From Halorarius litoreus (GTDB lineage Archaea > Halobacteriota > Halobacteria > Halobacteriales > Haloarculaceae), in NCBI RefSeq assembly GCF_024362405.1, contig NZ_CP101454.1, positions 1,240,001-1,304,000 of the forward strand: 64,000 bases of DNA, in the 5' to 3' direction. Made by a program: the position numbers and the translations under genes. This document shows, in pieces, positions 46,495-55,639 of the stretch. Position 1 is the stretch's first letter. Each line of letters opens with the position of its first letter. The notes below the pieces were generated by a model. The model did no database searches. It worked only from the letters and a program-made list of their open reading frames with translations, and was not told where the DNA came from.

Positions 46495-47654
46495 GGGGTG
46501 ACCCGGGCGGCCAGCCGCTCGAACGGCCTCGAGTAGCGCATCACCATCGTCCCGAGTACGCTCATCACGAGGACGTAGCCGACCGCGACGGACGCGACCT
46601 CGGGCAGTCCCGCCGAGAGCGCGAGCGCCGCGATGACGAGCGAGAACTCGCCACGGGCGACGAGGCCGAGGCCCGTGCGGACGGCTCGCCGTCCTGACAG
46701 GCCGTACGCGAGTCCTCCGGCGTAGCCGCTGGCGAACTTCGTAACCGCCGTGACGGCCGCGAGGACGAGCACGGGGACGATGACTCCCGCGACGGTCGAG
46801 GGGTCGGTCTGGAGGCCGATGGCGAAGAAGAACACCGCGGCGTAGATGTCGCGCTCCGACACCAGGACGCGCTCGATGCGGTGGACGTGGTCGGTACCGG
46901 CGAAGGCAGTCCCGAGGAAGAACGCGGCGACGGCCTCGCTGACGCCGAGCGCGAGCGCGGTCCCGCCGACGAGCACGGCGAGCGCGAGCACCCGGAGGAC
47001 GAACAGTTCGTCGGAGGGCGTCTGGAACGCCCGGTCGAGGTAGGGGGTTCCAACGGTCGCGAGCAGCAGCAGGCCGACGATGACCGCCGCGGCGAGTCCC
47101 AGCGAGACCAGGATCTGTTCGGTGCCGCCGCCGCTCAACAGCGCCGCGACGACGGCGAGGTAGACGGCGATGACGACGTCCTCGAACACCAGCACGCCGA
47201 GGATGGCCTCGCTCTCGGGGTCGGCGATCCACCCGAGATCGACGAGCGTCTTGGTGATGACCGCCGACGACGAGATGTAGGTGACGCCCGCGAGCAGTAG
47301 CGCGCCGAGCGGGCCGAACCCGAGCGCGAGCGCGACGAGGCCGCCGGCGACGGCGTTGACGGCGAGGTCGATTCCTCCTGCCTTGAGCATCCGGTCGCCG
47401 CTGCCGACCAGTCGGCCGACGTTGAACTCCAGCCCGATGAAGAAGAGCAGGAGGACGACCCCCAGTTCCGCGAGGAGGTCGATGAACTCGCGGCTCTCGA
47501 CGACCGAGAGGGCCTCGACGGGGGAGAACGGACCGACGAGCAGGCCGACGATGATGTACGCCGGGATGACCGACTGGTCGAGCCGCGTGGCGACCGCGCC
47601 CCCGACGGCGATGACTGCGAGGACGACGCCCGCTTCGAACAGCAGCGCCGCCAT
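46473..47654 (-). CDS. CPA2-type cation:proton antiporter (KhtU/KefB-like)
   Basis: A 393-residue membrane protein with 11-12 helices. The pattern VIPAYIIVGLLVGPFSP, LLAELGVVLLLFFIGLEFN and SSSAVITKTL is diagnostic of the KefB/KhtU branch. No NAD-binding (TrkA-N) domain is attached; regulation is supplied by the upstream TrkA-C protein, whose stop overlaps its start by one base. It is expected to exchange K+ (or NH4+) for H+. The two-gene layout is that of bacterial KhtTU. Confidence 0.88.
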   Translation of the reverse strand: MAALLFEAGVVLAVIAVGGAVATRLDQSVIPAYIIVGLLVGPFSPVEALSVVESREFIDLLAELGVVLLLFFIGLEFNVGRLVGSGDRMLKAGGIDLAVNAVAGGLVALALGFGPLGALLLAGVTYISSSAVITKTLVDLGWIADPESEAILGVLVFEDVVIAVYLAVVAALLSGGGTEQILVSLGLAAAVIVGLLLLATVGTPYLDRAFQTPSDELFVLRVLALAVLVGGTALALGVSEAVAAFFLGTAFAGTDHVHRIERVLVSERDIYAAVFFFAIGLQTDPSTVAGVIVPVLVLAAVTAVTKFASGYAGGLAYGLSGRRAVRTGLGLVARGEFSLVIAALALSAGLPEVASVAVGYVLVMSVLGTMVMRYSRPFERLAARVTPQANAQT

Positions 47655-48142
47655 CAGTCGGTCGTCTCGCGAACGAATTTCGAGAGCGCCTGCTGCTCCT
47701 CGCGGGTGCCCAGCGAGACGAGGACGTCACCGGCCTCGATGACGGTGTCGGGGCCGGGGTTCGGCTCCGTTTCGCCGTCGCGCTGGACCGCGATGACCGA
47801 CGCGCCGGTCTCTGCACGGATGTCGGCGTCGGCGAACGTCTCGCCAGCTACGGGCGAGGCGTCGGTGACCTCGACCCACTCGAGGATCGCGTCGCCGAGC
47901 GGCACGGAGATCTCGTCGAGGTCGACGCTCTCGAAGTACGCCCCTTCGAGGATGGAGCCGAGGTGGTTCGACTGCTGGCTCGTCAGGTCGAGGAGTTTCT
48001 CCGAGTCGGCGTCGGGCGCGTCACGGCGGAACAGTTCGACCCGGCCGTCGTGGTGGAGGAGGACGACCGCGCGCGCCCCACCGGTGAGGTCGAGTTCGAA
48101 CTTCTTGCCGACGCCCGGAACGTCGGTCTCGTAGACGGTCAT
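47654..48142 (-). CDS. TrkA-C-domain regulatory subunit of the antiporter (KhtT-like)
   Basis: A 162-residue soluble protein beginning MTVYETDVPGVGKKFELDL. The first 75 residues match the KhtT N-terminal domain and residues 78-155 form a TrkA-C (RCK-C) fold: EVTDASPVAGETFADADIRAETGASVIAVQRDG and VIEAGDVLVSLGT. Such subunits gate the antiporter in response to nucleotide or pH. It is translationally coupled (TGATG) to the antiporter gene. Confidence 0.88.
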   Translation of the reverse strand: MTVYETDVPGVGKKFELDLTGGARAVVLLHHDGRVELFRRDAPDADSEKLLDLTSQQSNHLGSILEGAYFESVDLDEISVPLGDAILEWVEVTDASPVAGETFADADIRAETGASVIAVQRDGETEPNPGPDTVIEAGDVLVSLGTREEQQALSKFVRETTD

Positions 48143-48169
48143 ACCGGGTACACGGACCCGGTGACTAAA

Positions 48170-48937
48170 TTACCACTCCATGCCGCCGTTGACTGCGAGG
48201 ATCTGGCCGGTCATGTAGCCGGAGTCCTCGCTGGCGAGGAAGCGAACGAGTCCGGCGACGTCGTCGACGGTCGCGAACCGATTGAGTGGAATGCGGTCGA
48301 GGATTTTCTCCTTGACGCGCTCGGGAACGGTCTCCAGCATGTCGGTCAGCACGAACCCCGGCGCGACGCAGTTCGCCGTGGTGCCCGACGCGGCGAGTTC
48401 GAGCGCGATGGTCCGGGTGAAGCCGAACAGCCCGGATTTGGTGGTGGCGTAGTTCGCCTGTCCGTAGTTGCCCTGCTGGCCCACGACGCTCGAGATGTTG
48501 ATGAGTCGCCCCTGGTCAGACTGTCGCAGGTCGTCGTACAGACAGTGCGTGCAGTTGAACACGCCGCCGAGGTTGACGTCCATCACCGTGTCCCAGTCGT
48601 CGCGGGTCATGTTCTCGAACTTCTTGTCGATAGTGATGCCCGCGTTGTTCACGAGCACGTCGGCAGGGCCGAACGCATCGTGGATGCGCCCGCACATCCC
48701 GTGGACGTCGTCGTAGTCCGCGACGTTCCCCTGCACGGCGATGGCCTGCCCGCCGGCGTCCTCGATGACGTCGACCACCTCGTACGCCTCGGTCTCCGAG
48801 GAGCGGTAGTTGACGGCGACGCTCGCGCCGTGTGCGCCGAGTTCCTCGGCAATGCCACGCCCGATACCTCGTGAGGCCCCCGTCACGAGGCAGGTCTGGT
48901 CGGAGAGCATACCCGGGGGATGAACCGCTGAGGACAT
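48170..48937 (-). CDS. phaB: 3-oxoacyl-(CoA/ACP) reductase, PhaB/FabG type
   Basis: A 255-residue SDR. TGASRGIG is at residues 19-26, NNAG near 92, the Ser of INISSVVGQQGN, and YATTK give the complete catalytic set; the Arg after the glycine loop fits NADPH use. The region VGQQGNYGQANYATTKSG is strongly PhaB/FabG-like. In haloarchaea such enzymes reduce acetoacetyl-CoA to (R)-3-hydroxybutyryl-CoA for PHA. A generic FabG role is the alternative. ATGs at 48910 and 48937 are both usable; I give the longer form. Confidence 0.83.
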   Translation of the reverse strand: MSSAVHPPGMLSDQTCLVTGASRGIGRGIAEELGAHGASVAVNYRSSETEAYEVVDVIEDAGGQAIAVQGNVADYDDVHGMCGRIHDAFGPADVLVNNAGITIDKKFENMTRDDWDTVMDVNLGGVFNCTHCLYDDLRQSDQGRLINISSVVGQQGNYGQANYATTKSGLFGFTRTIALELAASGTTANCVAPGFVLTDMLETVPERVKEKILDRIPLNRFATVDDVAGLVRFLASEDSGYMTGQILAVNGGMEW

Positions 48938-49099
48938 AGTGGTATCCCCGGTAGGGAACGTGTCTATTGGGGGGGACTTCAGTGGAGCATCGTGGGTGAC
49001 AGCACCTCGAACGCCCGCTCGCTATCACCCCGGTCCGAAACCCACCACGACCACCATCCGAGCGCAGTTCTTTTGCGCCGCGAAACCCTGCCCTCGAAC

Positions 49100-49711
49100 A
49101 TGAGCGACTTCGACCGGGAAGCCGAGCGCGAGAAACTGCGCGAGCAGTTCGAGCGCGACAAGGAGAAACGCGAGCAGTCAGAGCGGATGTCCGAGCTCCT
49201 GTTGAAGGGCGCGACGATGACGAACAAACACTGTGACACCTGTGGCGACCCCATCTTCCGCCACGAGGGCCAGGAGTTCTGTCCGACGTGTCACGGCCCC
49301 GGCAAGCAGGCACAGCAGGCCCAACAGTCGCAGTCGCAACAGCAGCCCGACCAGCACGCGGAGCCGACTGCCGACCAGCAGCACGGCGAGCAGCCGGCGC
49401 CGACGGCAGCCCCCACCGACGCCGCCCGTGCCGCGAGCGAGGCCCCCGAGCCGACGCCGGAGCCCGCCTCCGTCGACGGTGCCGAGGAGCCGACGACTCG
49501 GCAACCGGCACCGCAGCCGACCACGAATCCCGTCGCCGAACCCGCAGACGGCGACGCGCTGTCGGTGGCTCGTGCGTCGCTCACGCGAAGTCTCGCCACG
49601 CTCGCACAGAAGGCCGAGTCGACCGAGGACCTCTCGCGGAAACGAGAGTACCTCGCCGCCGCGAAAGAAGCGGCCGAGGCCCTCGACGCCGCCGAACGCG
49701 TCGGCCGCTAG
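49100..49711 (+). CDS. SSSCA1 (Sjogren's/scleroderma autoantigen 1)-family zinc protein
   Basis: A 203-residue protein. A charged helix (residues 1-32, REKLREQFERDKEKREQSER) is followed by MSELLLKGATMTNKHCDTCG and FCPTCH, the zinc knuckle of the SSSCA1/p27 family. A Gln/Pro/Ala-rich low-complexity linker (about 72-150) leads to a C-terminal helical pair. Function in archaea is unknown. Its stop codon shares the tetranucleotide CTAG with the stop of hef. Confidence 0.82.
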   Translation: MSDFDREAEREKLREQFERDKEKREQSERMSELLLKGATMTNKHCDTCGDPIFRHEGQEFCPTCHGPGKQAQQAQQSQSQQQPDQHAEPTADQQHGEQPAPTAAPTDAARAASEAPEPTPEPASVDGAEEPTTRQPAPQPTTNPVAEPADGDALSVARASLTRSLATLAQKAESTEDLSRKREYLAAAKEAAEALDAAERVGR

Positions 49712-52224
49712 TTGCTCCCGTAGTCGCCGCTCACGACCTCGCGAATCCGTTCTGCGGTCACCGTCCCGACCCCCGTCACCGCCAGCAACTCGTCTTCGCT
49801 CGCGGTCATCACCGCCTCGACGCTCCCGAAGTGTTCGAGGAGGGCGCGAGCCGTCACCGGCCCCACTTCACCGATACTCGACACCACGTACTCCTGCTGC
49901 TCTTCGAGCGTGCGCTGTGACTTCTTCCCATGGACGCGCACCTCGCGGTCGTCGTCCTCCTGCTCGCGGCGGGCGATGACTTCGAGGAGGTCGGCGGTGT
50001 CCTGGGCGTCCTTCGTGAAGAGGACACTCGCGCCGAAGTCGACGGCGAGCGAAGAGATGGCCCCCCGAATCGCGTTCGGGTGGACGTTCCGCTCGCCGTA
50101 GAGGTCCTCGCCCTCGATGATGACGACCGGGCGCGCGTAGTTCCGGGTCGCGTCCTTCACCTGCTCGAACATCGAACGGTCCTCTCCAAGGAGGGTGTCG
50201 AGGAAGTCGCTCACGCTCTTGCGCTCGACGACGACGCGGTCGGAGAGCACGTAGTCGCCGACGTCGAGGGTTTCGAGCCGGGTCGTGATGCCCTCTCGGG
50301 TGGAGAGGTCACGGGCGATGTGCGAGTCGAGTTCCCGCTGGTCCGCGACGATTTCGACGGTGTCGTCGTCCGTTCCGGCCGTGGCGACGATTCCCGCCTC
50401 GGAGTCGTCTTCGTCGTCGAGGTCTTCAGGCGGGTCGGGCGCGTCGGCTTCCTCGTCTGTCTCGTCCTCCTCGGCATCGCCCGACGCGAAGGAGTCGAGC
50501 CCGGACTGGCCGCCGTTGGTGGCGGCGGCAGTCGCGTCGGACCCCGATTCGGTCCCGGTCTGCGCCTCGTCGCGGCTCGCGGCTTCGCCGCTCACCCGTT
50601 CGGAGGCCTCGCTCCGCTCGGCCTCCCGAACTCCGGGCTCGCTGAACTTGTCGAGCGACTCCTGGCTCAACTGGGCCTCGACCTCGCCAGCCAGCCCCTT
50701 CAGCTTCCGGAGCTCCTCCTCCATCCGCTTCTCCTCGTTTCGGGACATCCAGAAGAACGCCTCGTCGCGGGTGTCGTTGGCGATGAGCACCACGACCTTT
50801 CCTTCGGAGGCGCGGCCCGTCCGGCCCTTCCGCTGGATGGAGCGGATGCCCTTCGGGACGGGTTCGTAGAACAGCACGAGGTCGACGTCCGGCACGTCCA
50901 GCCCCTCCTCCGCCACGGAGGTCGACACCAGGACCTCGAACTCGCCGGCCCGAAATCTGTCGAGCGTCTCCTTCTGCTGTTTCTGGGTCATTCCATCCGA
51001 CCCTTCCTTGTCGCCCTGTCCGACGAACCGCTGCGTCTCGAAGTGCTCGCCGAGGAACTCGGTGAGCGTCTCCGCCGTGTCACGGGACTCGGTGAACACG
51101 ATGGCCCGGGAGCCGCCTTCGAGCCCGAACGTCTCGGCGAGCAGGATGCGCGTCTTTCGGAACTTCGGGTGGAGGTCGTCGAAGTTCTCGGCCAGTCGCA
51201 TCGCCTCCTTCACCTTCGGCTCGGAGACGAACCGCTGGGACGCCTTGGACGCCCCAGAGGAACGTGCCTGCTGGCGCTGGCGCTCGAAATATCTGCGAAG
51301 GGACTCGACCGACTGCGTCTCGACCAGCTCCGTGGCGCGCCGCAGCTTCATGATCTCGGCGTGCGCGCTCATCCCCTGGTAGCCCTCCGACTGATCGTTG
51401 TTCATGAGCCGCTGGAGCTGGGCGCGCATCTTGTTCAGCTGCCGCTGGCTCATGTTCGGGTCCGTCGAGCGCGTCACGCCCAGCTGCTTCAGCTTCTCCA
51501 GCCGCTCGGTGATGACCTCGTTGAGCGCGTCGCGGATCTGGATGACGCTCTCGGGGAGGTCGACGTGCTGCCAGTCCACGTCGGTTCGATAGGTGTGCTC
51601 GGCCACGTCGGCGTCGTCCTCGGTCATCACCTCCACCTCGGTGAGTCCGAGGTTCTCACAGACGACGAGGATCTCCTCCTTGTCGCCGCCGGGACTCGCG
51701 GACATCCCGGTCACGAGCGGGCGGTCCGCGTCCTGGTGGTAGCGGTCGGCGATGTAGTTGTACGCGTAGTCGCCGGTCGCGCGGTGACACTCGTCGAACG
51801 TGATGTGCGTGACCGGCGCGAGCGAGACGCGGTTCCCCACCAAATCGTTCTCCACGACCTGCGGCGTCGCCATGATGATGCGCGCCGACTGCCAGAGGTC
51901 GGCGCGGTCGTCCGGGCGCACGTCGCCGGTGAAGACGACGATGTCGTCGTCCGCGATCTCCAGGGCCTCGCGGTAGAACTCGGCGTGCTGCTGGACGAGC
52001 GGTTTCGTGGGCGCGAGCATCAGCGACTTGCCGCCGTACTCGGCGAGTCGGTGGGCCGTGACGAGACAGGAGACGGTCGTCTTCCCCAGTCCCGTGGGGA
52101 GACAGACCAGCGTGTGGGCGCGTTTCGCGGCGTCGGCGAGCGTCGTCTGGTACTCGCGACGCTCGAGGAACCCCTTGGCGAGCAGGGGTCCGTCGACGTA
52201 CTCGACCGCGTCGGAGGCCGCCAT
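49708..52224 (-). CDS. hef: Hef helicase/nuclease (XPF/FANCM family)
   Basis: An 838-residue fusion. The SF2 helicase has PTGLGKT at 43-49, FDECHRA, and QRKGRTGR. A long acidic linker (about 520-620) precedes the ERCC4 nuclease with GDYVLSDRVVVERKSVSDF (ERKxxxD active site) and a tandem helix-hairpin-helix at the end (VGPVTARALLEHF and VTGVGTVTAERI). Hef acts on stalled forks and branched DNA and can partly substitute for Holliday-junction resolution. Full length and intact motifs. Convergent with the SSSCA1 gene. Confidence 0.95.
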   Translation of the reverse strand: MAASDAVEYVDGPLLAKGFLERREYQTTLADAAKRAHTLVCLPTGLGKTTVSCLVTAHRLAEYGGKSLMLAPTKPLVQQHAEFYREALEIADDDIVVFTGDVRPDDRADLWQSARIIMATPQVVENDLVGNRVSLAPVTHITFDECHRATGDYAYNYIADRYHQDADRPLVTGMSASPGGDKEEILVVCENLGLTEVEVMTEDDADVAEHTYRTDVDWQHVDLPESVIQIRDALNEVITERLEKLKQLGVTRSTDPNMSQRQLNKMRAQLQRLMNNDQSEGYQGMSAHAEIMKLRRATELVETQSVESLRRYFERQRQQARSSGASKASQRFVSEPKVKEAMRLAENFDDLHPKFRKTRILLAETFGLEGGSRAIVFTESRDTAETLTEFLGEHFETQRFVGQGDKEGSDGMTQKQQKETLDRFRAGEFEVLVSTSVAEEGLDVPDVDLVLFYEPVPKGIRSIQRKGRTGRASEGKVVVLIANDTRDEAFFWMSRNEEKRMEEELRKLKGLAGEVEAQLSQESLDKFSEPGVREAERSEASERVSGEAASRDEAQTGTESGSDATAAATNGGQSGLDSFASGDAEEDETDEEADAPDPPEDLDDEDDSEAGIVATAGTDDDTVEIVADQRELDSHIARDLSTREGITTRLETLDVGDYVLSDRVVVERKSVSDFLDTLLGEDRSMFEQVKDATRNYARPVVIIEGEDLYGERNVHPNAIRGAISSLAVDFGASVLFTKDAQDTADLLEVIARREQEDDDREVRVHGKKSQRTLEEQQEYVVSSIGEVGPVTARALLEHFGSVEAVMTASEDELLAVTGVGTVTAERIREVVSGDYGSN

Positions 52225-52317
52225 TGCCCGACTGTACCTCGCTGTCCCGGATAAGGGTTCGTGTGGCGGGGTGAAAGTGGTCGGTGACCGATGGAGAGCG
52301 GTCGGCTGCCGACGGGA

Positions 52318-52422
52318 TTATCGCGAGGCCGAGGTGTCCGCCCGCTGGCGGACGAGCGAGGCGACGAGCCACGCGACGACCAGCAGCGCGACCGCGGCGA
52401 CGGCCCACTCGAACAGCGTCAT
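52318..52422 (-). CDS. 34-residue single-helix membrane protein
   Basis: A very short leftward gene (ATG at 52422, TAA at 52318). The product is MTLFEWAVAAVALLVVAWLV followed by a basic stretch (VRQRAD): one transmembrane helix with a positive inside end. Such mini-membrane proteins occur in haloarchaea. The clean helix and start make chance less likely, but no family is recognised. Confidence 0.55.
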   Translation of the reverse strand: MTLFEWAVAAVALLVVAWLVASLVRQRADTSASR

Positions 52423-52510
52423 ACCCCGGGCCAGTCACCCCACCGAAAAAAGTGTGGTGACTTCGTGTACCGGTGGCCGGCTTCTTGTGCCGGTGGCTTC
52501 ACCAGAGGGT

Positions 52511-52960
52511 ATGCGCGTCTCGGTCATCGGCGGCGGCGAGGTCGACGAAGCGACGTACGAGCGGGCCCGACGGCTGGGCCAGCGGCTGGCCGAGCGTGGC
52601 CACACGGTCGTCTGTGGGGGATACGGCGGCGTGATGGAGGCGGTCTGCCGTGGCGCGACGGAGGAGGGTGGCCACACCGTCGGCATCCTCAAGGGCACCG
52701 ACCCGACCGAGGGGAACGCCTACGTCACGATCCCCATCGCGACGGGACTCGGCAATGCCCGGAACGTGCTCGTGGTGCTCAACGGCGACGCCATCGTCGC
52801 CGTCGACGGCGGGACGGGCACGCTCTCGGAACTAGGCCACGCCTTAGACGCCGACAAGCCCGTGGCGGGACTCGATACGCACGACCTCACCGAGTTCGCG
52901 GGATTCGAGGCCTGCGAGAGCATCGCCGAGGCAATCGAGAGCGTGGAGCGACGAGCCTAG
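52511..52960 (+). CDS. TIGR00725-type (LOG-like Rossmann) protein
   Basis: A 149-residue protein. MRVSVIGGGEVDEATYERA starts a Rossmann fold; VVCGGYGGVMEAVCRGA and VAVDGGTGTLSEL are the two glycine-rich blocks of the TIGR00725/LOG (lysine decarboxylase-like) family. LOG relatives hydrolyse nucleoside monophosphates, but this short subgroup lacks the full PGGxGTxxE motif (here DGGTGTLSE). Function is unproven. Convergent with the ABC exporter, sharing a CTAG at the stops. Confidence 0.82.
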   Translation: MRVSVIGGGEVDEATYERARRLGQRLAERGHTVVCGGYGGVMEAVCRGATEEGGHTVGILKGTDPTEGNAYVTIPIATGLGNARNVLVVLNGDAIVAVDGGTGTLSELGHALDADKPVAGLDTHDLTEFAGFEACESIAEAIESVERRA

Positions 52961-54849
52961 TCGTCCCCGTCCGGCCGGACGGCGACGCGCTCTCTGAACC
53001 CCTCGGGGAGCGAGTCGAGGTCGCCGGCCTGCACGGCCCAGAGGTCGGCGTACAGCCCGCCCGCGTCGAGCAGTTCGGCGTGGCTGCCCCGCTCGGTGAC
53101 GCGGCCGTCCTCGACGACGAGAATCTCGTCGGCACCCTTCACGGTCGAGAGCCGGTGAGCGATGGCGAACGTCGTTCTCTCCTCGGCGAGCGCGTCGAGC
53201 GACCGCTGGATGAGATACTCCGTCTCGGTGTCGACCGCCGAGGTCGCCTCGTCGAGGACGAGTATCTCGGGGTCCTGCAGGACGACGCGGGCGATGGCGA
53301 CGCGCTGGCGCTGCCCGCCCGAGAGCTTCACGCCGCGCTCGCCGACGCGGGTGTCGTAGCCGTCCGGGAGGTCAGCGATGAACTCGTGGGCTTCGGCGGC
53401 TTTCGCGGCGTCGACGACCGCGTCCATCGAGGCGTCGAAGTCGCCGTACCGGATGTTCTCGGCGATGGTGCCGTCGAACAGGAAGGTGTCCTGCCCGACG
53501 TAGCCGACGTGCTCGCGTAGCGAGTCGAGCGTCACGTCGCGCAGGTCGTGGCCGTCGACGCGAATCTCGCCCGATGACACGTCGTACAGCCGCAAGAGGA
53601 GTTTGAGGAGGGTTGACTTCCCCGCGCCAGTCGGGCCGACGAGCGCGACGGTCTCGCCGGGGGCCGCCTCGAACGAGACGCCGTCGATGACCCGCTCGCC
53701 GTCCTGATACGCGAACGAGACGTCGTCGTAGGTGACGTGGCCCGTCACGTCGTCCAGTTCCACGGCGTCCTCGCGGTCGGCCACCGCGACGGGGATGTCC
53801 ATGAGTCCGAAGACGCGCTCGGAGGAGGCCTTCGCGTTCTCGTACTGGTCGACGATGCCGGAGACCTCCGCCAGGGGCGTGGCGAACCGCTGGGAGAGAA
53901 AGAGAAAGGTGACGAACGTCCCGGCCTGGAGGCCGCCCGAGGCACCCGGTGGGGTGCCGACGAACAGCCAGTAGCCGCCGACGAGGAACGTGAGGGTGAA
54001 GGAGACGCCGGCGAGCAGTTCCATCCCCGGCCGGTAGAAGTACGCGAGCCGGAGCATCGCCATCTTGTCGTCGAACAGCCGTTTCGAGGCCCCGCGGACC
54101 CGCCCGACCTCGTACGGCTCGCTCGCGGTGGTCTTCGTCAGCTCGACGCCCGCGATGGCGTTCTCCAGCCGGGTGTTGAGTTGGCCGACCGAGCGACGCC
54201 GAGCGGCGTACAGCGGTTCGGCTCGCTGCATGAACCAGTAGGTGAACGCGACCATCACGGGCGCGACCACGAGCGTGACGGCCGCGAGATACGGGTTCTC
54301 GAGGAACAGAACGACACCGATGCCCAGCAGCATCGCGCCCAGTCGGACGGAGTTCGTGAGCGCGTTGTCGAGGAACATCTCGAGGTTCTCGGTGTCCGAG
54401 GAGAGGATCGACATCACCTCGCCGGTCTGCTTGTCGTCGAAGAAGGACATGTCGAGCCGGCTCAGCTTCTCGAAGCAGTCGACGCGGACGGCGTGCATCA
54501 CGCCGTGGGCGAACTCGTTGGCCGCGACGCCGTACACCCACGTGAAGGCGGCGGTCGCGACGAACGCGGCCGCGATGAGGCCGACCGAGAGCCCGAACGC
54601 GCCGGCGTCCGTGGCCGGGAGCCATCCCGCCGGAACGAGCGGCAGGCCGTAGCCGTCACCGGTGAGTTCGTTGACGGCCGCGCCGAGCACCACCGGTGGA
54701 ACGAGCGACGCGAACTGCGCGAGGAGGTTCGCGAGGACGCCGACGGCGAACCAGCCGTATCGCGGCTCACCGTAGGCGGCAAAGAGGCGGCGCATCGGCC
54801 GGTCGACGTCGGCGCGATAGCGGTCGAAGACGCTCTCCTCGGCACTCAT
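52957..54849 (-). CDS. ABC exporter, fused membrane and ATPase domains (ABCB type)
   Basis: A 630-residue half-transporter: six membrane helices in residues 30-345, then an ATPase with Walker A GPTGAGKST, signature KLSGGQRQR and Walker B ILVLDEATSAVD. The Q-loop VGYVGQDTFLFDGTI is normal. It would form a homodimer exporting lipids or small hydrophobic compounds. It precedes the second phaP on the same strand with 130 bases between, so it is not obviously in that operon. Confidence 0.92.
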   Translation of the reverse strand: MSAEESVFDRYRADVDRPMRRLFAAYGEPRYGWFAVGVLANLLAQFASLVPPVVLGAAVNELTGDGYGLPLVPAGWLPATDAGAFGLSVGLIAAAFVATAAFTWVYGVAANEFAHGVMHAVRVDCFEKLSRLDMSFFDDKQTGEVMSILSSDTENLEMFLDNALTNSVRLGAMLLGIGVVLFLENPYLAAVTLVVAPVMVAFTYWFMQRAEPLYAARRRSVGQLNTRLENAIAGVELTKTTASEPYEVGRVRGASKRLFDDKMAMLRLAYFYRPGMELLAGVSFTLTFLVGGYWLFVGTPPGASGGLQAGTFVTFLFLSQRFATPLAEVSGIVDQYENAKASSERVFGLMDIPVAVADREDAVELDDVTGHVTYDDVSFAYQDGERVIDGVSFEAAPGETVALVGPTGAGKSTLLKLLLRLYDVSSGEIRVDGHDLRDVTLDSLREHVGYVGQDTFLFDGTIAENIRYGDFDASMDAVVDAAKAAEAHEFIADLPDGYDTRVGERGVKLSGGQRQRVAIARVVLQDPEILVLDEATSAVDTETEYLIQRSLDALAEERTTFAIAHRLSTVKGADEILVVEDGRVTERGSHAELLDAGGLYADLWAVQAGDLDSLPEGFRERVAVRPDGDD

Positions 54850-54979
54850 CAGTGGAGCAAGGCGTCCGCCGTGGAAAGGGGTTGCTCATCGTGGCGACGC
54901 TACGGACAGCCGTCGCTGGGCGGGGTGAAAAACGGAAGAAGGGTAGAATATGTAGGACAGGGGAACTGGAGCGGCGTCG

Positions 54980-55639
54980 TTACTCCTCGTCTTCGTCGCC
55001 GCTGACGGCGACGTCGACGGCCTCGGACTGGACGTCCTCGACACGGCCCTGCAGGTTCTGGAAGTGGTCAGCCTGCTCTCCGAGCTGGTTCTGGAAGCGC
55101 TCGAGCTGCTCCTCGAAGCGGTTCTGGAACTCCTCGCTCTGCTCTTCGAGCTGGTCCTGGAGCTTCTCCAGCTGGTCGAGCACCTGTTCGAAGGCGTCGA
55201 CGGTCTGGCCCTCGAGGTCCTCGTTGGCGTCGAGCAGGGTCTCGATCTGGTCGTTGAGCGCCTCGAGGCTCTCCTCGCTGATCTCGTCGTACTGCTCGAG
55301 CCCCTCGTCGAACTGCTCGTCGACGGCGTCGTACGCCTCGTCCTGCTGTTCGAGGAGCGTGTCGAACGCGTCGTCAACCGCGTTACGGAGGTCGTCGAGC
55401 GTCTCCTCGCCACCGGCCGGCGAGGCGGGCTCGACGGAGTCGAGCACCGTCATGATGGACGTGCGGCCGAGTTCGATGGTCCGCTCCTGCGCCTTGCGCT
55501 GGGTGCCGACGCCGTTGGCGACCGTCTCGGTCATCGTCCGGGGGACGTCGAGGGAACGCTCGAAGAGGTCCTGGCTCTGCTCGATGGTCTTTCGCTGCAG
55601 TTCGAATACCGTGCTGATGGGGGAAGTGCGGTCACTCAT
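54980..55639 (-). CDS. Second phasin-like protein (PhaP paralogue)
   Basis: A 219-residue acidic helical protein that starts MSDRTSPISTVFELQRKTIE, closely parallel to the phasin at 30.4 kb (MTDYTSPITAAFELQRTTLK). From about residue 100 it is one long coiled coil of Gln/Glu/Phe heptads (LEEQSEEFQNRFEEQLERFQ). Its ATG overlaps the stop of the preceding phaR-like gene by 8 bases, the same junction as in the first locus. It may be an alternative granule-coat protein. No synthase gene is near. Confidence 0.85.
   Translation of the reverse strand: MSDRTSPISTVFELQRKTIEQSQDLFERSLDVPRTMTETVANGVGTQRKAQERTIELGRTSIMTVLDSVEPASPAGGEETLDDLRNAVDDAFDTLLEQQDEAYDAVDEQFDEGLEQYDEISEESLEALNDQIETLLDANEDLEGQTVDAFEQVLDQLEKLQDQLEEQSEEFQNRFEEQLERFQNQLGEQADHFQNLQGRVEDVQSEAVDVAVSGDEDEE

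Noticed and set aside
49930..52254. A 774-codon frame antisense to hef
   Set aside because: hef is unambiguous by helicase and ERCC4 motifs; the opposite frame has no recognisable domain.
52511..52960. Calling this gene a cytokinin-type LOG phosphoribohydrolase
   Set aside because: The full PGGxGTxxE motif of active LOG enzymes is not present (DGGTGTLSE instead), and the protein is short, so only the TIGR00725-type family is claimed.
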